DNA of 64,000 nt from Schizochytrium sp. TIO01 (lineage: Eukaryota > Sar > Bigyra > Thraustochytrida > Thraustochytriidae): positions 635,001 to 699,000 of the forward strand of contig SMSO01000033.1 in the NCBI GenBank assembly GCA_004764695.1, read 5' to 3'. Below the pieces are notes generated by a model. It ran no database searches, was not told where the DNA came from, and was given only the letters and a program-made list of their open reading frames with translations. Every line of letters begins with the position of its first letter. Positions within the stretch are counted from its first letter, which is position 1. A program made the translations under genes and the position numbers. Shown piece by piece: positions 1 to 8,866 of the stretch.

Positions 1-810
1 CGTAAACAGCCCACACTTCTTCAAGAGCTTGTAGATGCTGAGAAACCTCACATTGTTTGTCTCCAGGAGACCAAGATCCAAGAAAACCACGTCGATCAAT
101 TTGATAAGCTTGTGAAGGGTTATACGAGCTTCTGGTCATGCTCCACCGTGAAAAAGGGCTACGCAGGAACAGCAATGTTTATTTCGGAGAAATTCAAGCC
201 TGAGGAATTTACCATCAGCTATGGTATTGGGCTTGATAAGCATGAAGGCGAGGGGCGGGCCATTACAGTTCGCCTTCCATTTTGCAATATTGTTGCACTC
301 TATGTTCCTAATGCAGGCCAGGATCTTAAACGGCTTGATTACCGGACCAAAGAGTGGGACTTGGACTTGCGGACTTACTTGCGCGACCTTGAAACTGAGA
401 CTGGTCGACCGTGCATTGTTTGTGGAGACCTAAATGTTGCTCACAGAGACATGGATGTCTGGAACCCCGATGCAAAGCACGTTCCAAAAACAGCAGGTAG
501 TACACCCGAGGAAAGGGCTTCTTTTACTGAGTTTCTTGATGAGATGAAGTATGTTGATGCCTTCCGCTATTTGCATGGAGATGTGCTTGGTCATTTTACA
601 TACTGGTCTATGAGGACAAATGGCAGACCTTTCAACCGTGGTAACCGTCTTGACTATTTTTGCATGCCTCAATCAATCGCTGACCGAGAGGCCAAAACTG
701 AAGTTCCGGTGCGTCTTTTCGACACTTATGTCTTACATGAGCCAACTGTTGGCGTCAGTGACCATTGCCCTGTCGCTTGCATTATGGAGGTGACTGACAA
801 AAAGGAGTAA
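1..810 (+). CDS. AP endonuclease, ExoIII/APE1 family (5' truncated by window edge)
   Basis: Base-excision-repair nuclease that cuts DNA 5' of abasic sites, expected in nucleus or mitochondria. The frame is open from base 1, so the N-terminus lies outside the window; 269 residues are visible. All hallmark motifs of the exonuclease III / APE1 fold are present in order: LQETK near residue 21 (metal-binding Glu), GDLNVAH near 142 (catalytic Asp and Asn), RLDYF near 216 and SDHCPV near 253 (catalytic Asp-His pair at the C-terminus). The spacing is that of an intact enzyme. It ends 45 bp before the stop of a frameshifted relic on the opposite strand. No intron is needed in the visible part. Family assignment is firm; orthology to a specific eukaryotic APE gene is not resolved, so no symbol is given. 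Confidence 0.93.
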   Translation, partial: RKQPTLLQELVDAEKPHIVCLQETKIQENHVDQFDKLVKGYTSFWSCSTVKKGYAGTAMFISEKFKPEEFTISYGIGLDKHEGEGRAITVRLPFCNIVALYVPNAGQDLKRLDYRTKEWDLDLRTYLRDLETETGRPCIVCGDLNVAHRDMDVWNPDAKHVPKTAGSTPEERASFTEFLDEMKYVDAFRYLHGDVLGHFTYWSMRTNGRPFNRGNRLDYFCMPQSIADREAKTEVPVRLFDTYVLHEPTVGVSDHCPVACIMEVTDKKE

Positions 811-855
811 ATATAGAAGTAGTCCCACATTTGCAATCATTCACTTTACATACAT

Positions 856-2038
856 CTAGAAAATAAACTTATTACTAGCTTTACTTTTTGCTGAAGGGAG
901 GAATGTATTCCAGTTTCTTGACTTGAAACCAACAACTCTGGTATTTTGGTTATACAGTACGCTTGTAGGCAAGACCGGGCTGAGTTCCTTGAGCCTCTCA
1001 GCAGGGCTTATGAAACCTTTAATACCCAGAGTTACGTGCGGTATTCTTGCACCAACTGCTCCAGCACCTTCGAAATGGAGTCTTGAGTTCTCTACACTCA
1101 ACCTATGAAGTGTCTTCATAATGAAATTTTAGGCCCGTTCATCAAGGCAAATATATTCACCAAGACAATTCTCAATTATGTGTTTCAAGTCCCTGAGTAT
1201 GATCTGAACATAAGTGGAAGCTCCAGTTCTGTGGCTTCAATTTTTAACTGGCAATGCTGCAAGCAATTTATTGGACTTCACAAAACGGCTGGAGGTTTTC
1301 CTGAAGTCCGCACATGCGAAGGAGATATGATTGCTGTTTCGGCCAAACCTGGTATCACCTTGGTCGTAAGAGATGGTCAAGGAATGGAGACCATCTTCGC
1401 TGTTGTTGAAACTAAATGACCTAATCAATTAATTAGTATTAACTTTCAGCACGAATATAAAAAAAACATTTAGTGTCGATCCCAATACTTGGTCGTACGC
1501 TGCCTTTTCCATTTTATCCATCAAAAGAGTAAGACTCCCCAGATCAATTCCGACAGAACAGAGGTATTGAAAGTTGGTAGCTATCCTTTCAATTTCATTC
1601 CTCTCTTTTTCATTAAGGGCGGTGTTCTTACAAAGCTCACTAAGGCGCAAGCAACAAACTTCAAAACGAGGGAAAATCTGGCTCCAAACATCGGTTTCAA
1701 AGGGACTTAGATAGCCGCAGTCATTTGTTTTCGCGCGCAGCCTTAAAACTATTAACAAGCTTATTTAGCTTGGTTAAACCTCGACCGGGACTGAAAAGGC
1801 CATGGTCTCAGAGACATCTTTTAAAGTAGTTTCAAAACCATTTAAAAAAGTCAAACTAACTATCGACTGATTCGAATAGACCTACGATGGTATTATGCCC
1901 TTCTGAGTTGCACCCTTGCCCTTTATCTTTGCGACTTTTTTCTTCTTTCGATAGAAAAAACATTAAGTGTTGATTGTACTCCTCTATCTTCACTTTTCCG
2001 TAGAAGATGGAGATCCCTGCGAAATGGAAAAAAAGCAC
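856..2038 (-). pseudogene. Frameshifted relic of an unrecognised gene, with one recognisable intron
   Basis: Minus-strand open segments with ordinary codon use follow each other in one order but in shifting frames: 2038-1856, about 1830-1740, 1758-1490, 1428-1237, then three short pieces, then 1119-856. Segments 1758-1490 and 1428-1237 share a frame and are separated by a 78-bp candidate intron (donor GTACGA, branch-like TACTAAT, acceptor TTGATTAG) whose removal keeps the frame. Other breaks are single-base shifts, several at short homopolymers such as AAAAA and GGG. The last piece (87 codons from an ATG at 1119) looks like an intact C-terminus. I do not recognise the family. The plus strand of 1105-1419 is also open for 104 codons from an ATG and is the main rival reading. 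Assembly errors are another explanation, but the neighbours are intact. Confidence 0.4.
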
Positions 2039-2040
2039 GT

Positions 2041-2459
2041 GGCAACGGATATGTGTGTACTAGAGATAGAGAGGCATAATATAGATTTTGTTTTTCGTGA
2101 GGGGGGACCATATGGGCGATACTGTGATAGATACCATAGGGAGTCTTTATTTTATCTTTCCACCAACGTCTCTTTTTATGACAAAGAAATTTGGGTTAAA
2201 TTTGGCGCCTGTAATTGATATTAGAGGACAGGCAATCCCGATGTGACTCCGCTCATCGAGCGGTAGCGCAAAGGGAAAGGTTAACACACGTTTGTTGAAC
2301 TTGTTAAGCTGCTATAGCAGCAGCATTGGCGACACGTGTGACAAACATTGCACGTCAGTCTGGCAGGGCAAGGGTGCCAGGCAAAGAAGAGTCATTGAAT
2401 AAATATTTGTCTTCGCTGGAATTTATCAAGGTGTTTAGGTTCGTTCTTGCGAAAACAAC
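2041..2459. other. Spacer upstream of the 589-residue gene
   Basis: About 420 bp with no supported gene. It must contain the promoter and 5' UTR of the next gene. A phrase near 2255-2275 (GAGCGGTAGCGCAAAGG) looks superficially like a tRNA D-arm, but no acceptor stem or T-arm follows, so no tRNA is called. Confidence 0.5.
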
Positions 2460-4229
2460 ATGTCAATGCCCCCGTCTGATCGGATGCGACCATGGTCGGC
2501 CAAGCAGCACAGCTCGCTTAACTCGCAGGCAATATCTTTAGAAAAAACGAGCTCCATACCCGCACGTCCAGCGTCGGCTATGGACCGTCTTCGGAGTAAT
2601 CGAGATATTGGTGACCCACTGACAGGGATTCGAAAACGCAACTTATATCAAGCTCATGCGCGACGAATCTATTCTCGTGAAATGACAAATCTTGACGAGC
2701 AACTTGACATGCTTGCTGCATCCATGCGTCAAGGACCTGAGAAGACTGATCATGAAAAGCGCGTGACAGCTATGGCGGCCCACCTCAACAAACAAGCTCG
2801 AGATGCTTTCCTTCAAGAGTCGCAGCATCAAGCAGCAGGCTATGCGGGCCGTCGGAGACCTTCCGCAACAGCTGTAGAGCCAAGCGTGCCTTTACACATC
2901 GCCAGTCAACGTGCTGAAGAATCAGCGAAGGCATATGGACACGGGGCTACACCATTTACTCGTCATGAACCAGAAGTCGAAGCCGAACAGTGGCTCGAAC
3001 ACATGTGGCTCGCTAAACGTACAAAGGATATGGTTTCCCGGGCACAGGAAGAGCAAGTACGGAAAGCTTTACGAGATTGGGAACGACAGCGACAAGAACG
3101 CGAAGATGCATTTGAAAACATTCTTCGGAAGAGAAAACAGTTACGGGGCTCAACTTTGCCGATGGGCTGCAAATCATCTCGAAGTGTCGATAATCGTGTG
3201 GAGGTGGATTCTGATGTACAGAGAACTCGTATGGAACGAAATCTCAAAGTCTTTGAAACTACAACAACAAATTCACATGTACCCCCGCCCCCCTTTCGAC
3301 AGCATTCCGCTAGTACTGCGGAGCAGTTGCAAAGACCTAAGTCAGCAGTTCCTACTCGCCGAGCGAAATCATTTTCCCTACGCTCAGAAAATGATGCTTC
3401 CTCAGCGCAAAAAAAACAAGCAATCGAATCCTCCAGTAAATCTCGCAAGATTGTTCCTTCGCATTTACTTGTTCAACGACGTGTGGTTATGAGCAAGACA
3501 AAAATTAACCCAGTTGAAGAGAAAATGGACGAGAGGAATAACGCTCCTTCACATAATGATGTGGCGCTAGAAGACCTCAGTGAGGGATCACAAGAGCTAC
3601 CGGAGAGTTCGATTAGAAGCAGCGCCGGAAAACCATCCCCAGGAACCGAGCTTTTGACTGGAGAATCCAATAGAGAGGCAGATTCGAGTTTAGAAAACTT
3701 GGAGGATCGCTCAAGAAGAGGCTCTGAGCAGGAAACTCAGAAAGGGCTTGTAGTCCTATCCTCATCCTCAAGATGCAATAAGTTTGCCTGGGATGTTGGA
3801 GAGGATTACGAACTTGAGGTTTTAGAGAATGCAGCTAATAATCGTGCAGCTACTCATAAACTAATGCAAAACGGCAAAATCCAGTACTTGTCAGCACAAA
3901 CGAATGATCAGTTATCTGAATGCCGAGCAATTCTTGAGCGCTTTGAGGACAAAGGTCTAGGCAGCGAAATCTCAGCAGAAACACTTTATCGAGCATTAGT
4001 GACACCACAAGATATTCCTTATAAGATTGCTATTAAGAATCTTAAACTCCCAGGGAGCACACTGCCTCATGACCCTGCTGTGCTGGCCGCAAAGAAGGCT
4101 GCTTCTGGGAAAAAGGGAAAGAAGAAAGGACTCAAAAAGAAAGCGGGTGGAGCTAAGAAGAAAGCAAAGAAGGCAGGAGCAAAATCGGGCGCCTCATCAC
4201 CAAAGAAGGGGAAGAAAAAGAAGAAGTAG
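2460..4229 (+). CDS. Basic coiled-coil protein with lysine-rich tail, possibly cytoskeletal
   Basis: A 589-residue intronless frame from an ATG at 2460. I do not recognise a named family. The N-terminal region carries repeated short motifs of the type R-P-x-S-A (about residues 35-40, 135-140 and 285-290), a flavour common in microtubule- and axoneme-associated proteins. Charged helical segments lie around residues 60-130 and 170-235, where runs of R, K, E and Q suggest coiled coil. Residues 310-450 are Ser/Glu-rich and probably disordered. The last 40 residues are almost entirely K, G and A in histone-H1-like blocks, which would bind acidic surfaces such as the tubulin tail or nucleic acid. 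It converges with the UBE3D-like gene 278 bp downstream. The function is inferred from composition only. Confidence 0.75.
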   Translation: MSMPPSDRMRPWSAKQHSSLNSQAISLEKTSSIPARPASAMDRLRSNRDIGDPLTGIRKRNLYQAHARRIYSREMTNLDEQLDMLAASMRQGPEKTDHEKRVTAMAAHLNKQARDAFLQESQHQAAGYAGRRRPSATAVEPSVPLHIASQRAEESAKAYGHGATPFTRHEPEVEAEQWLEHMWLAKRTKDMVSRAQEEQVRKALRDWERQRQEREDAFENILRKRKQLRGSTLPMGCKSSRSVDNRVEVDSDVQRTRMERNLKVFETTTTNSHVPPPPFRQHSASTAEQLQRPKSAVPTRRAKSFSLRSENDASSAQKKQAIESSSKSRKIVPSHLLVQRRVVMSKTKINPVEEKMDERNNAPSHNDVALEDLSEGSQELPESSIRSSAGKPSPGTELLTGESNREADSSLENLEDRSRRGSEQETQKGLVVLSSSSRCNKFAWDVGEDYELEVLENAANNRAATHKLMQNGKIQYLSAQTNDQLSECRAILERFEDKGLGSEISAETLYRALVTPQDIPYKIAIKNLKLPGSTLPHDPAVLAAKKAASGKKGKKKGLKKKAGGAKKKAKKAGAKSGASSPKKGKKKKK

Positions 4230-4507
4230 AATAAGTGAATTTTGTTTCTTGTCTTTCGTATGAAACGCAACTCTGACAAAGACACAAAATTCTCCCAAAT
4301 TGCGATTGACTGATTACCTATCAAATAGATACTAGTAAAAATGATAATGCGTCACCTGTATGTGTCAGAAATAGTTTTTTGGGGAGTGGTTGTTGAATGA
4401 ATGAAACTAATTGATATTTGTAAATGTGTCAACTGCGACAGCAGTGAATTTGATAAATTACACATTAAAAAGAGGAATAGGCAGTGCAAGTCATTCTATG
4501 ATCAAAT

Positions 4508-6877
4508 TCACCAAAGTAGAAATGCAAATCTCTCGTTGATGTCCTCGCGGATGACTCGTGCAGAAGGGGGCAGCCATGCATTACTTGTCTCCAGAGCTTT
4601 GGCCAAGGCGTCGAACATGTCCTTAGTGACCTGAATTACACCAAAATGTGCGTCGACGCCGTCCTGAGTTTGTTGATCCCGGTAGGTTACCTTGAGAACA
4701 GGTACCATCTCTGGTCCTGTTGCAGGTGTTCGTATCCATGAATCAGTTGTCCAAAGTTGTACGCGAAGAGAGCGACCATCAGATACACATTCAATAAGTA
4801 CTGTGCGCACTTCGTGAGTCTCGCTGAGGCGAGCCAAACGCGCTCCCAGAATGCTTCCAGCTGCATCATCATAGGTATTAAACACGGGTGTTGCAGAAGT
4901 TTGCACACGGTACTTAAAGAGACGAATTTCTTGAAGTTCATCTAGGCCTCCATCAGCAGTGCCAGCCGCGCTTATGTTTTTATTTTGACGATCAGGGACG
5001 ACTGCTTCACCAATCCAAGAGCCACATGACTTACACTCAATAGCTCGCCGTATAAGATGTTCCTGGGAGCGAGTGGCATCATCAACGGCTTGTTTTACGT
5101 TTGCAAGCTCTATGCAAAGTTGGATAGCTTCAAGATTTGCATCCTCGCGGCAAACGTCTACGTGCGCATCGTCTAAGACAAGCACTCCAGGACGTGCAAC
5201 GATAGCCTCTGATCGAAACGCCCTTGTCGCAGCATCGCTCGTACCTTTTGATTTCTCATAAACTTCTGGTGGAACACAAGTGAGATGCTCAAGCATCTCA
5301 GTCCAGGGCATCAAAGGAGCTTGATTGACGCTATGGGATGGTTTAGTTAAACTAGCTGCACACTTACGGCATTGAATACCGTTTCTGTAAGGGCCTTCTT
5401 CTTGTTCTACAGGCGCAGGGTGCAGTAACTGGCGCTGCAAACGAGCATTTGCTGCAGAGAACATGTTACTGAAGGCCAGGCGAGCGGCTAAAAAGTCTCC
5501 ATTATGGAAACTCAGAGTACTCCGGTCAAGATCAACTTGCTCATCTACAGCAAGTTCAATGTAAGGAACGAGATGCAAAGCCTCACGACCCGTTTTGTCG
5601 ATACAAGCCCCCCTTCGGGGCGCAAGAATTCGAACCTTGATCTTCTCGTCGATGGTCATTGTTGGAATGCGTGGATCAGGACTGGAGGTCATTAGTTTTG
5701 CAGGCAGATGAGTGCCAGAAAGATCCACCTTGCGGCCTTCTACTAGCTGGTGAAGGGGCATGTAAAGCCAGTAGCACAGGAGGTTAGGCTCCTTAAGAAG
5801 CATAAAAGGCGGGGTTGGTTCCTTGTTGATAATATGAATCCCTAATTCCGTACCTGAAATTTCGATTATCTGGGACCGCCCGGCACATCGTCTTCCTTGA
5901 TCTGCAATATACCTAAATTCATAGCGGCCCGTCTGAGCTGGGCGTCGCATGTGAATCAACCCTTCCCTTTCCCAAGGGATTGTTGGGACTTCTATATTGT
6001 AGGACTCCTCAATGTCACATTCATTCTGCAAATATAGGCCGATGAAATCCATCTGACGATCTGGTGCTGGATTTGGGCCTTCCGCTTCTAGACTTCCAGC
6101 AACCTCAAATCGAACAATAAGTACTTTTTCGTCTTCAGAAGATTTACATACATCAAGCATTACCTGAAATGTGGAGAGCGGCGGGAGCGCTGTACTAGAT
6201 CGCGATGGAGCCGGGGCACTAGGAGCTGTAGTGTTCATTTCGTGCGGCTTCGTATGAAAGCTATCGTTTGGTTCTGGATGCTGGGAGGACACTTGTGCCA
6301 TTAGAGATGCGGTGGCCTTTTCAAACTCTTCTTTCTTTCCCTTCAGGGAAGAGATTTCGTGCTGCGAGATAGAACTCTTCGCGTCCCGCAACTGCTCCTC
6401 TGCTACGTTCTTGGCTCCTGATGCTCTCTTAAATTGTTCAAGTGCCTCTTGTGTTTCCTGTTGAGAGGCAGAAAGTGATTCGAATGGGTCCACATGTCCA
6501 AGGCTCTTGGCGATACTTTTGAGTTGTTTGCGATCGTCTTTAGTCAGGCATCGAGCTGCCGCTTCATGCAATGCTGTTGAGGTAAGATCTTCATCCCCAA
6601 ATTTATGTGATGCGCGAGCAAGGCGAACCCATCCTTTTACAAAGTCATGAGGTGCATGTTTAATACAGTTGAATGCACATTTTGTAGCTTCCTCAGCATT
6701 GCCTATCTTCAGGTGAGCCATGGACAGGTTCGACCACGAAAGATGACACGAGTCATTGATATGCACTGCTTCTAAATAGTGCGTAATAGCTTTCTCTGCA
6801 TCCCCACTAGCAAGTGCTTTGTTTCCTGCTTCGCGAGCTTTACTGGCATCACCCAAGACTTGCGCTGTAGATGCCAT
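4508..6877 (-). CDS. TPR / SKICH-like / UBE3D-like (HECT_2) fusion protein
   Basis: A 789-residue protein. The start is set at ATG 6877 because the longer frame opens only at a TTG and would add an Arg/Gln run encoded by a microsatellite. Residues 12-113 form three TPR motifs of the Hsp90/Hsp70-cochaperone type. Residues 140-200 are a charged helix. Residues 250-340 resemble a SKICH-type beta-sandwich (DFIGLYLQ, a central Trp, then GRYEFRYI and a small-residue strand). From about residue 350 to the end it resembles the E2-binding E3 ligase UBE3D (HECT_2), with Cys pairs CRKC near 500 and CKSC near 614, the strand IRLFKYRV, and an LPPSAR-like C-terminal segment. UBE3D proteins are normally much shorter and lack TPRs. 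Likely role, by inference: chaperone-linked ubiquitination. Domain assignments are by eye; TPR is the firmest. Confidence 0.75.
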   Translation of the reverse strand: MASTAQVLGDASKAREAGNKALASGDAEKAITHYLEAVHINDSCHLSWSNLSMAHLKIGNAEEATKCAFNCIKHAPHDFVKGWVRLARASHKFGDEDLTSTALHEAAARCLTKDDRKQLKSIAKSLGHVDPFESLSASQQETQEALEQFKRASGAKNVAEEQLRDAKSSISQHEISSLKGKKEEFEKATASLMAQVSSQHPEPNDSFHTKPHEMNTTAPSAPAPSRSSTALPPLSTFQVMLDVCKSSEDEKVLIVRFEVAGSLEAEGPNPAPDRQMDFIGLYLQNECDIEESYNIEVPTIPWEREGLIHMRRPAQTGRYEFRYIADQGRRCAGRSQIIEISGTELGIHIINKEPTPPFMLLKEPNLLCYWLYMPLHQLVEGRKVDLSGTHLPAKLMTSSPDPRIPTMTIDEKIKVRILAPRRGACIDKTGREALHLVPYIELAVDEQVDLDRSTLSFHNGDFLAARLAFSNMFSAANARLQRQLLHPAPVEQEEGPYRNGIQCRKCAASLTKPSHSVNQAPLMPWTEMLEHLTCVPPEVYEKSKGTSDAATRAFRSEAIVARPGVLVLDDAHVDVCREDANLEAIQLCIELANVKQAVDDATRSQEHLIRRAIECKSCGSWIGEAVVPDRQNKNISAAGTADGGLDELQEIRLFKYRVQTSATPVFNTYDDAAGSILGARLARLSETHEVRTVLIECVSDGRSLRVQLWTTDSWIRTPATGPEMVPVLKVTYRDQQTQDGVDAHFGVIQVTKDMFDALAKALETSNAWLPPSARVIREDINERFAFLLW

Positions 6878-7011
6878 TATGCAGCTGATTTTAGTCGCCT
6901 TTGTTGTGCCCTGTATGAAATTGAAGTTTCTCTTTGGTAGGGGGAGAGCTTTTGATTTTTCTCCAGAATAAAATATAAACGTCTCGCCAATATTGATGTG
7001 AAGCTTACTAT

Positions 7012-7096
7012 CCGTCTGTCGTTGTCGTTGTCGTTGTCGTCGTTGTTGCCGTCGTCGTTGTTGCCGTCGTCGTCGTCGTCGTCGTTGTTGCTGCTT
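7012..7096. repeat. Imperfect CGT/TGT trinucleotide microsatellite
   Basis: An interrupted run of CGT, TGT and GTC triplets just upstream of the UBE3D-like gene, in its promoter or 5' UTR. It is open on the gene's strand and would encode an Arg/Gln tract, but no ATG lies upstream, so I read it as non-coding. Confidence 0.85.
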
Positions 7097-8500
7097 GTCC
7101 AAACCTCTCCACAACTCAACGTTTGGTTGCGAAAGATCTAATTCTCGATCGATCGATCACTCACGGCGTCGCCTGTCGAAATCTGCTCTCACTTGCAGCA
7201 GCAGTTACAGCCACCGAACTATGAAAACAAAGGCAGTAATCTTGCACTGTCTTTGCAAAAGCCACGGCGCGCAACCTCGGTAGCACAAGTTAAATTTTGT
7301 TGCTGCGTCGCAAGAGTAGCTCTAACATTATGAAGACTTTGGCAAAAAAGAAAAGAAAAGAGAACAGAATAATAACGATTAAAGTAAGACTATCATTATT
7401 TTGTTGATATCATAAAAAGAGAATCAAAACGAGCAAAACGAGAGGCTCGCCTTACTTTTATTCTTTAATTTTAATTTTTAATCTTTAAAAACTGTAGACT
7501 TGAAAAGGAAAAAGAAAAAGTGCCTAGGCTTCAATAGTAAAAGCACTACCCGTAGTATTTTAAAACGGGAACAAAGGAAAGAAGAGGAAAAAGTTAACCA
7601 CTGCGAAGATCCCAGAGATTCCCTACCACGAACAACTAATTGGAGGAAACACAACACGTAGCAATAACAACGATAAACAGATTTAAGCATCTTCCTTGCA
7701 ATGTATATCCAACTGAAGAAGTCGAAATTCCCTCCTCGAAGAGTTTGTGAGGTTTGGGACTATCGACGATGAAGTAAAGTTGAGGATGAAGTGTACCTGG
7801 CAACGATGAGAAGAATAACGAGAGATTCGGAGAAAGACTTCAAAGGGCAATAGGAGGTTGGCGATTCGCAGGCAACTTTAAACCAACTAAATTCAGTTTT
7901 GCTGCTTGAGTGAAAACAGATCAAACATTGAAATTCTCTCATTTCAAACTGCAAAAAGTACATAGGTAGTCAGTCCTATTAAGACAATTTTTCAAATCGG
8001 TCTAGTAAGCTTTGGATCTAGCTCACAACTGTGCCCGAGTGTCTCAAATCCAAGCAACACAATAATGAAGCATTGTCCTGTACACTTCTTACCAAGAAGG
8101 AGCTCTATATAGTACCTACATAATTTATTCAGTTAATATTGATAACAGTTTGCAAGAAACAATATTCTTTGTCTCCTTTCTCCAATACAAATGTTAGAAG
8201 GTTTCACCCAATTCACAAAAGAGATTGATTTTATTGTACATGAACATGGTGTTGACATTGTCTGCTGTTCTCAGCTGCGAGCGTGCGAAGTACATCAAAT
8301 AGCGAAATCTACTTGGTAGACGACGGGTCGCGGATTAGTCTGTATTTTCATCAAGGAGTACTATGAAAGCACTCTAGGGACTCGCAAGGGGAGTCAAAGC
8401 TCTTCTTCTATGTTGGTTCGAGATGTTTCACATGAGCAATTGCTTTCTTTGGCTTGAGCGTTGACAAGAGCTCAACCAATTGCCACGGCTGGTGATGCCT
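7097..8500. other. AT-rich spacer
   Basis: About 1.4 kb between two minus-strand genes. It holds many stops in all frames and A-rich runs (7330-7520). Short reading frames of 60-70 codons have no recognisable content. Nothing else is seen. Confidence 0.6.
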
Positions 8501-8866
8501 TTAATGGCAGTCAAGAAAGACGATCCTGCCCGTGTTTCTTTCCTCTACCACAAGTCTCTCGTCTACGGGGCACCAGCAAATGCAAGGAAGGATGAGCCAA
8601 CCAATGAGCGTGGAGCGACGCCCGCAATACTTTTCCTTGCGATAGACCACTGGCCCTTCGATGCCTTTCTCGAGGAGCCTCCGGTCGTGGCTCGCCTCAA
8701 CAGGCACTCCGAGAGGCATTCTCGGCAAGGGTTGCGCCTGTATTGGCTGATCTCCGTTATTAATTTCTTGCTGCGGAAGTTGCGCCGATGGTTTTGATGA
8801 AGACGAAGACGACGAGGACGACTTCGACAGAGGCACTTGCTCCTTCGGCGGCGCTGTAAGGCTCAT
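8501..8866 (-). CDS. Small cysteine-rich protein, paralogue A of a divergent pair
   Basis: A 121-residue protein from ATG 8866; the frame is open further upstream but only from a GTG. The first half is Ser/Pro/Gln-rich and probably disordered, with a run of nine serines. The C-terminal 60 residues form a compact domain: a charged lead, the motif KYCGRR, a hydrophobic stretch with W and L, then CICWCPVDERLVV and ending in a GRIVF strand. The gene at 10084-10605 on the other strand encodes the same domain with about half its residues identical, so the two are paralogues. Clustered Cys next to a short hydrophobic segment suggests palmitoylation and peripheral membrane attachment, like other small CCP-type proteins. 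The domain looks real because it is conserved between the copies. The function is unknown. Confidence 0.75.
   Translation of the reverse strand: MSLTAPPKEQVPLSKSSSSSSSSSKPSAQLPQQEINNGDQPIQAQPLPRMPLGVPVEASHDRRLLEKGIEGPVVYRKEKYCGRRSTLIGWLILPCICWCPVDERLVVEERNTGRIVFLDCH

Noticed and set aside
1105-1419. Plus-strand frame of 104 codons starting with ATG
   Set aside because: Protein-like at its end, but the opposite strand gives a longer, ordered series of coding-like pieces with an intron; kept only as an alternative.
2250-2290. tRNA-like D-arm phrase
   Set aside because: No T-arm with a GTTCRANNC core and no acceptor pairing nearby.
6878-7114. N-terminal Arg/Gln extension of the UBE3D-like protein
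   Set aside because: It begins at TTG, lacks an ATG, and is encoded by a microsatellite; the TPR domain starts naturally at the ATG at 6877.
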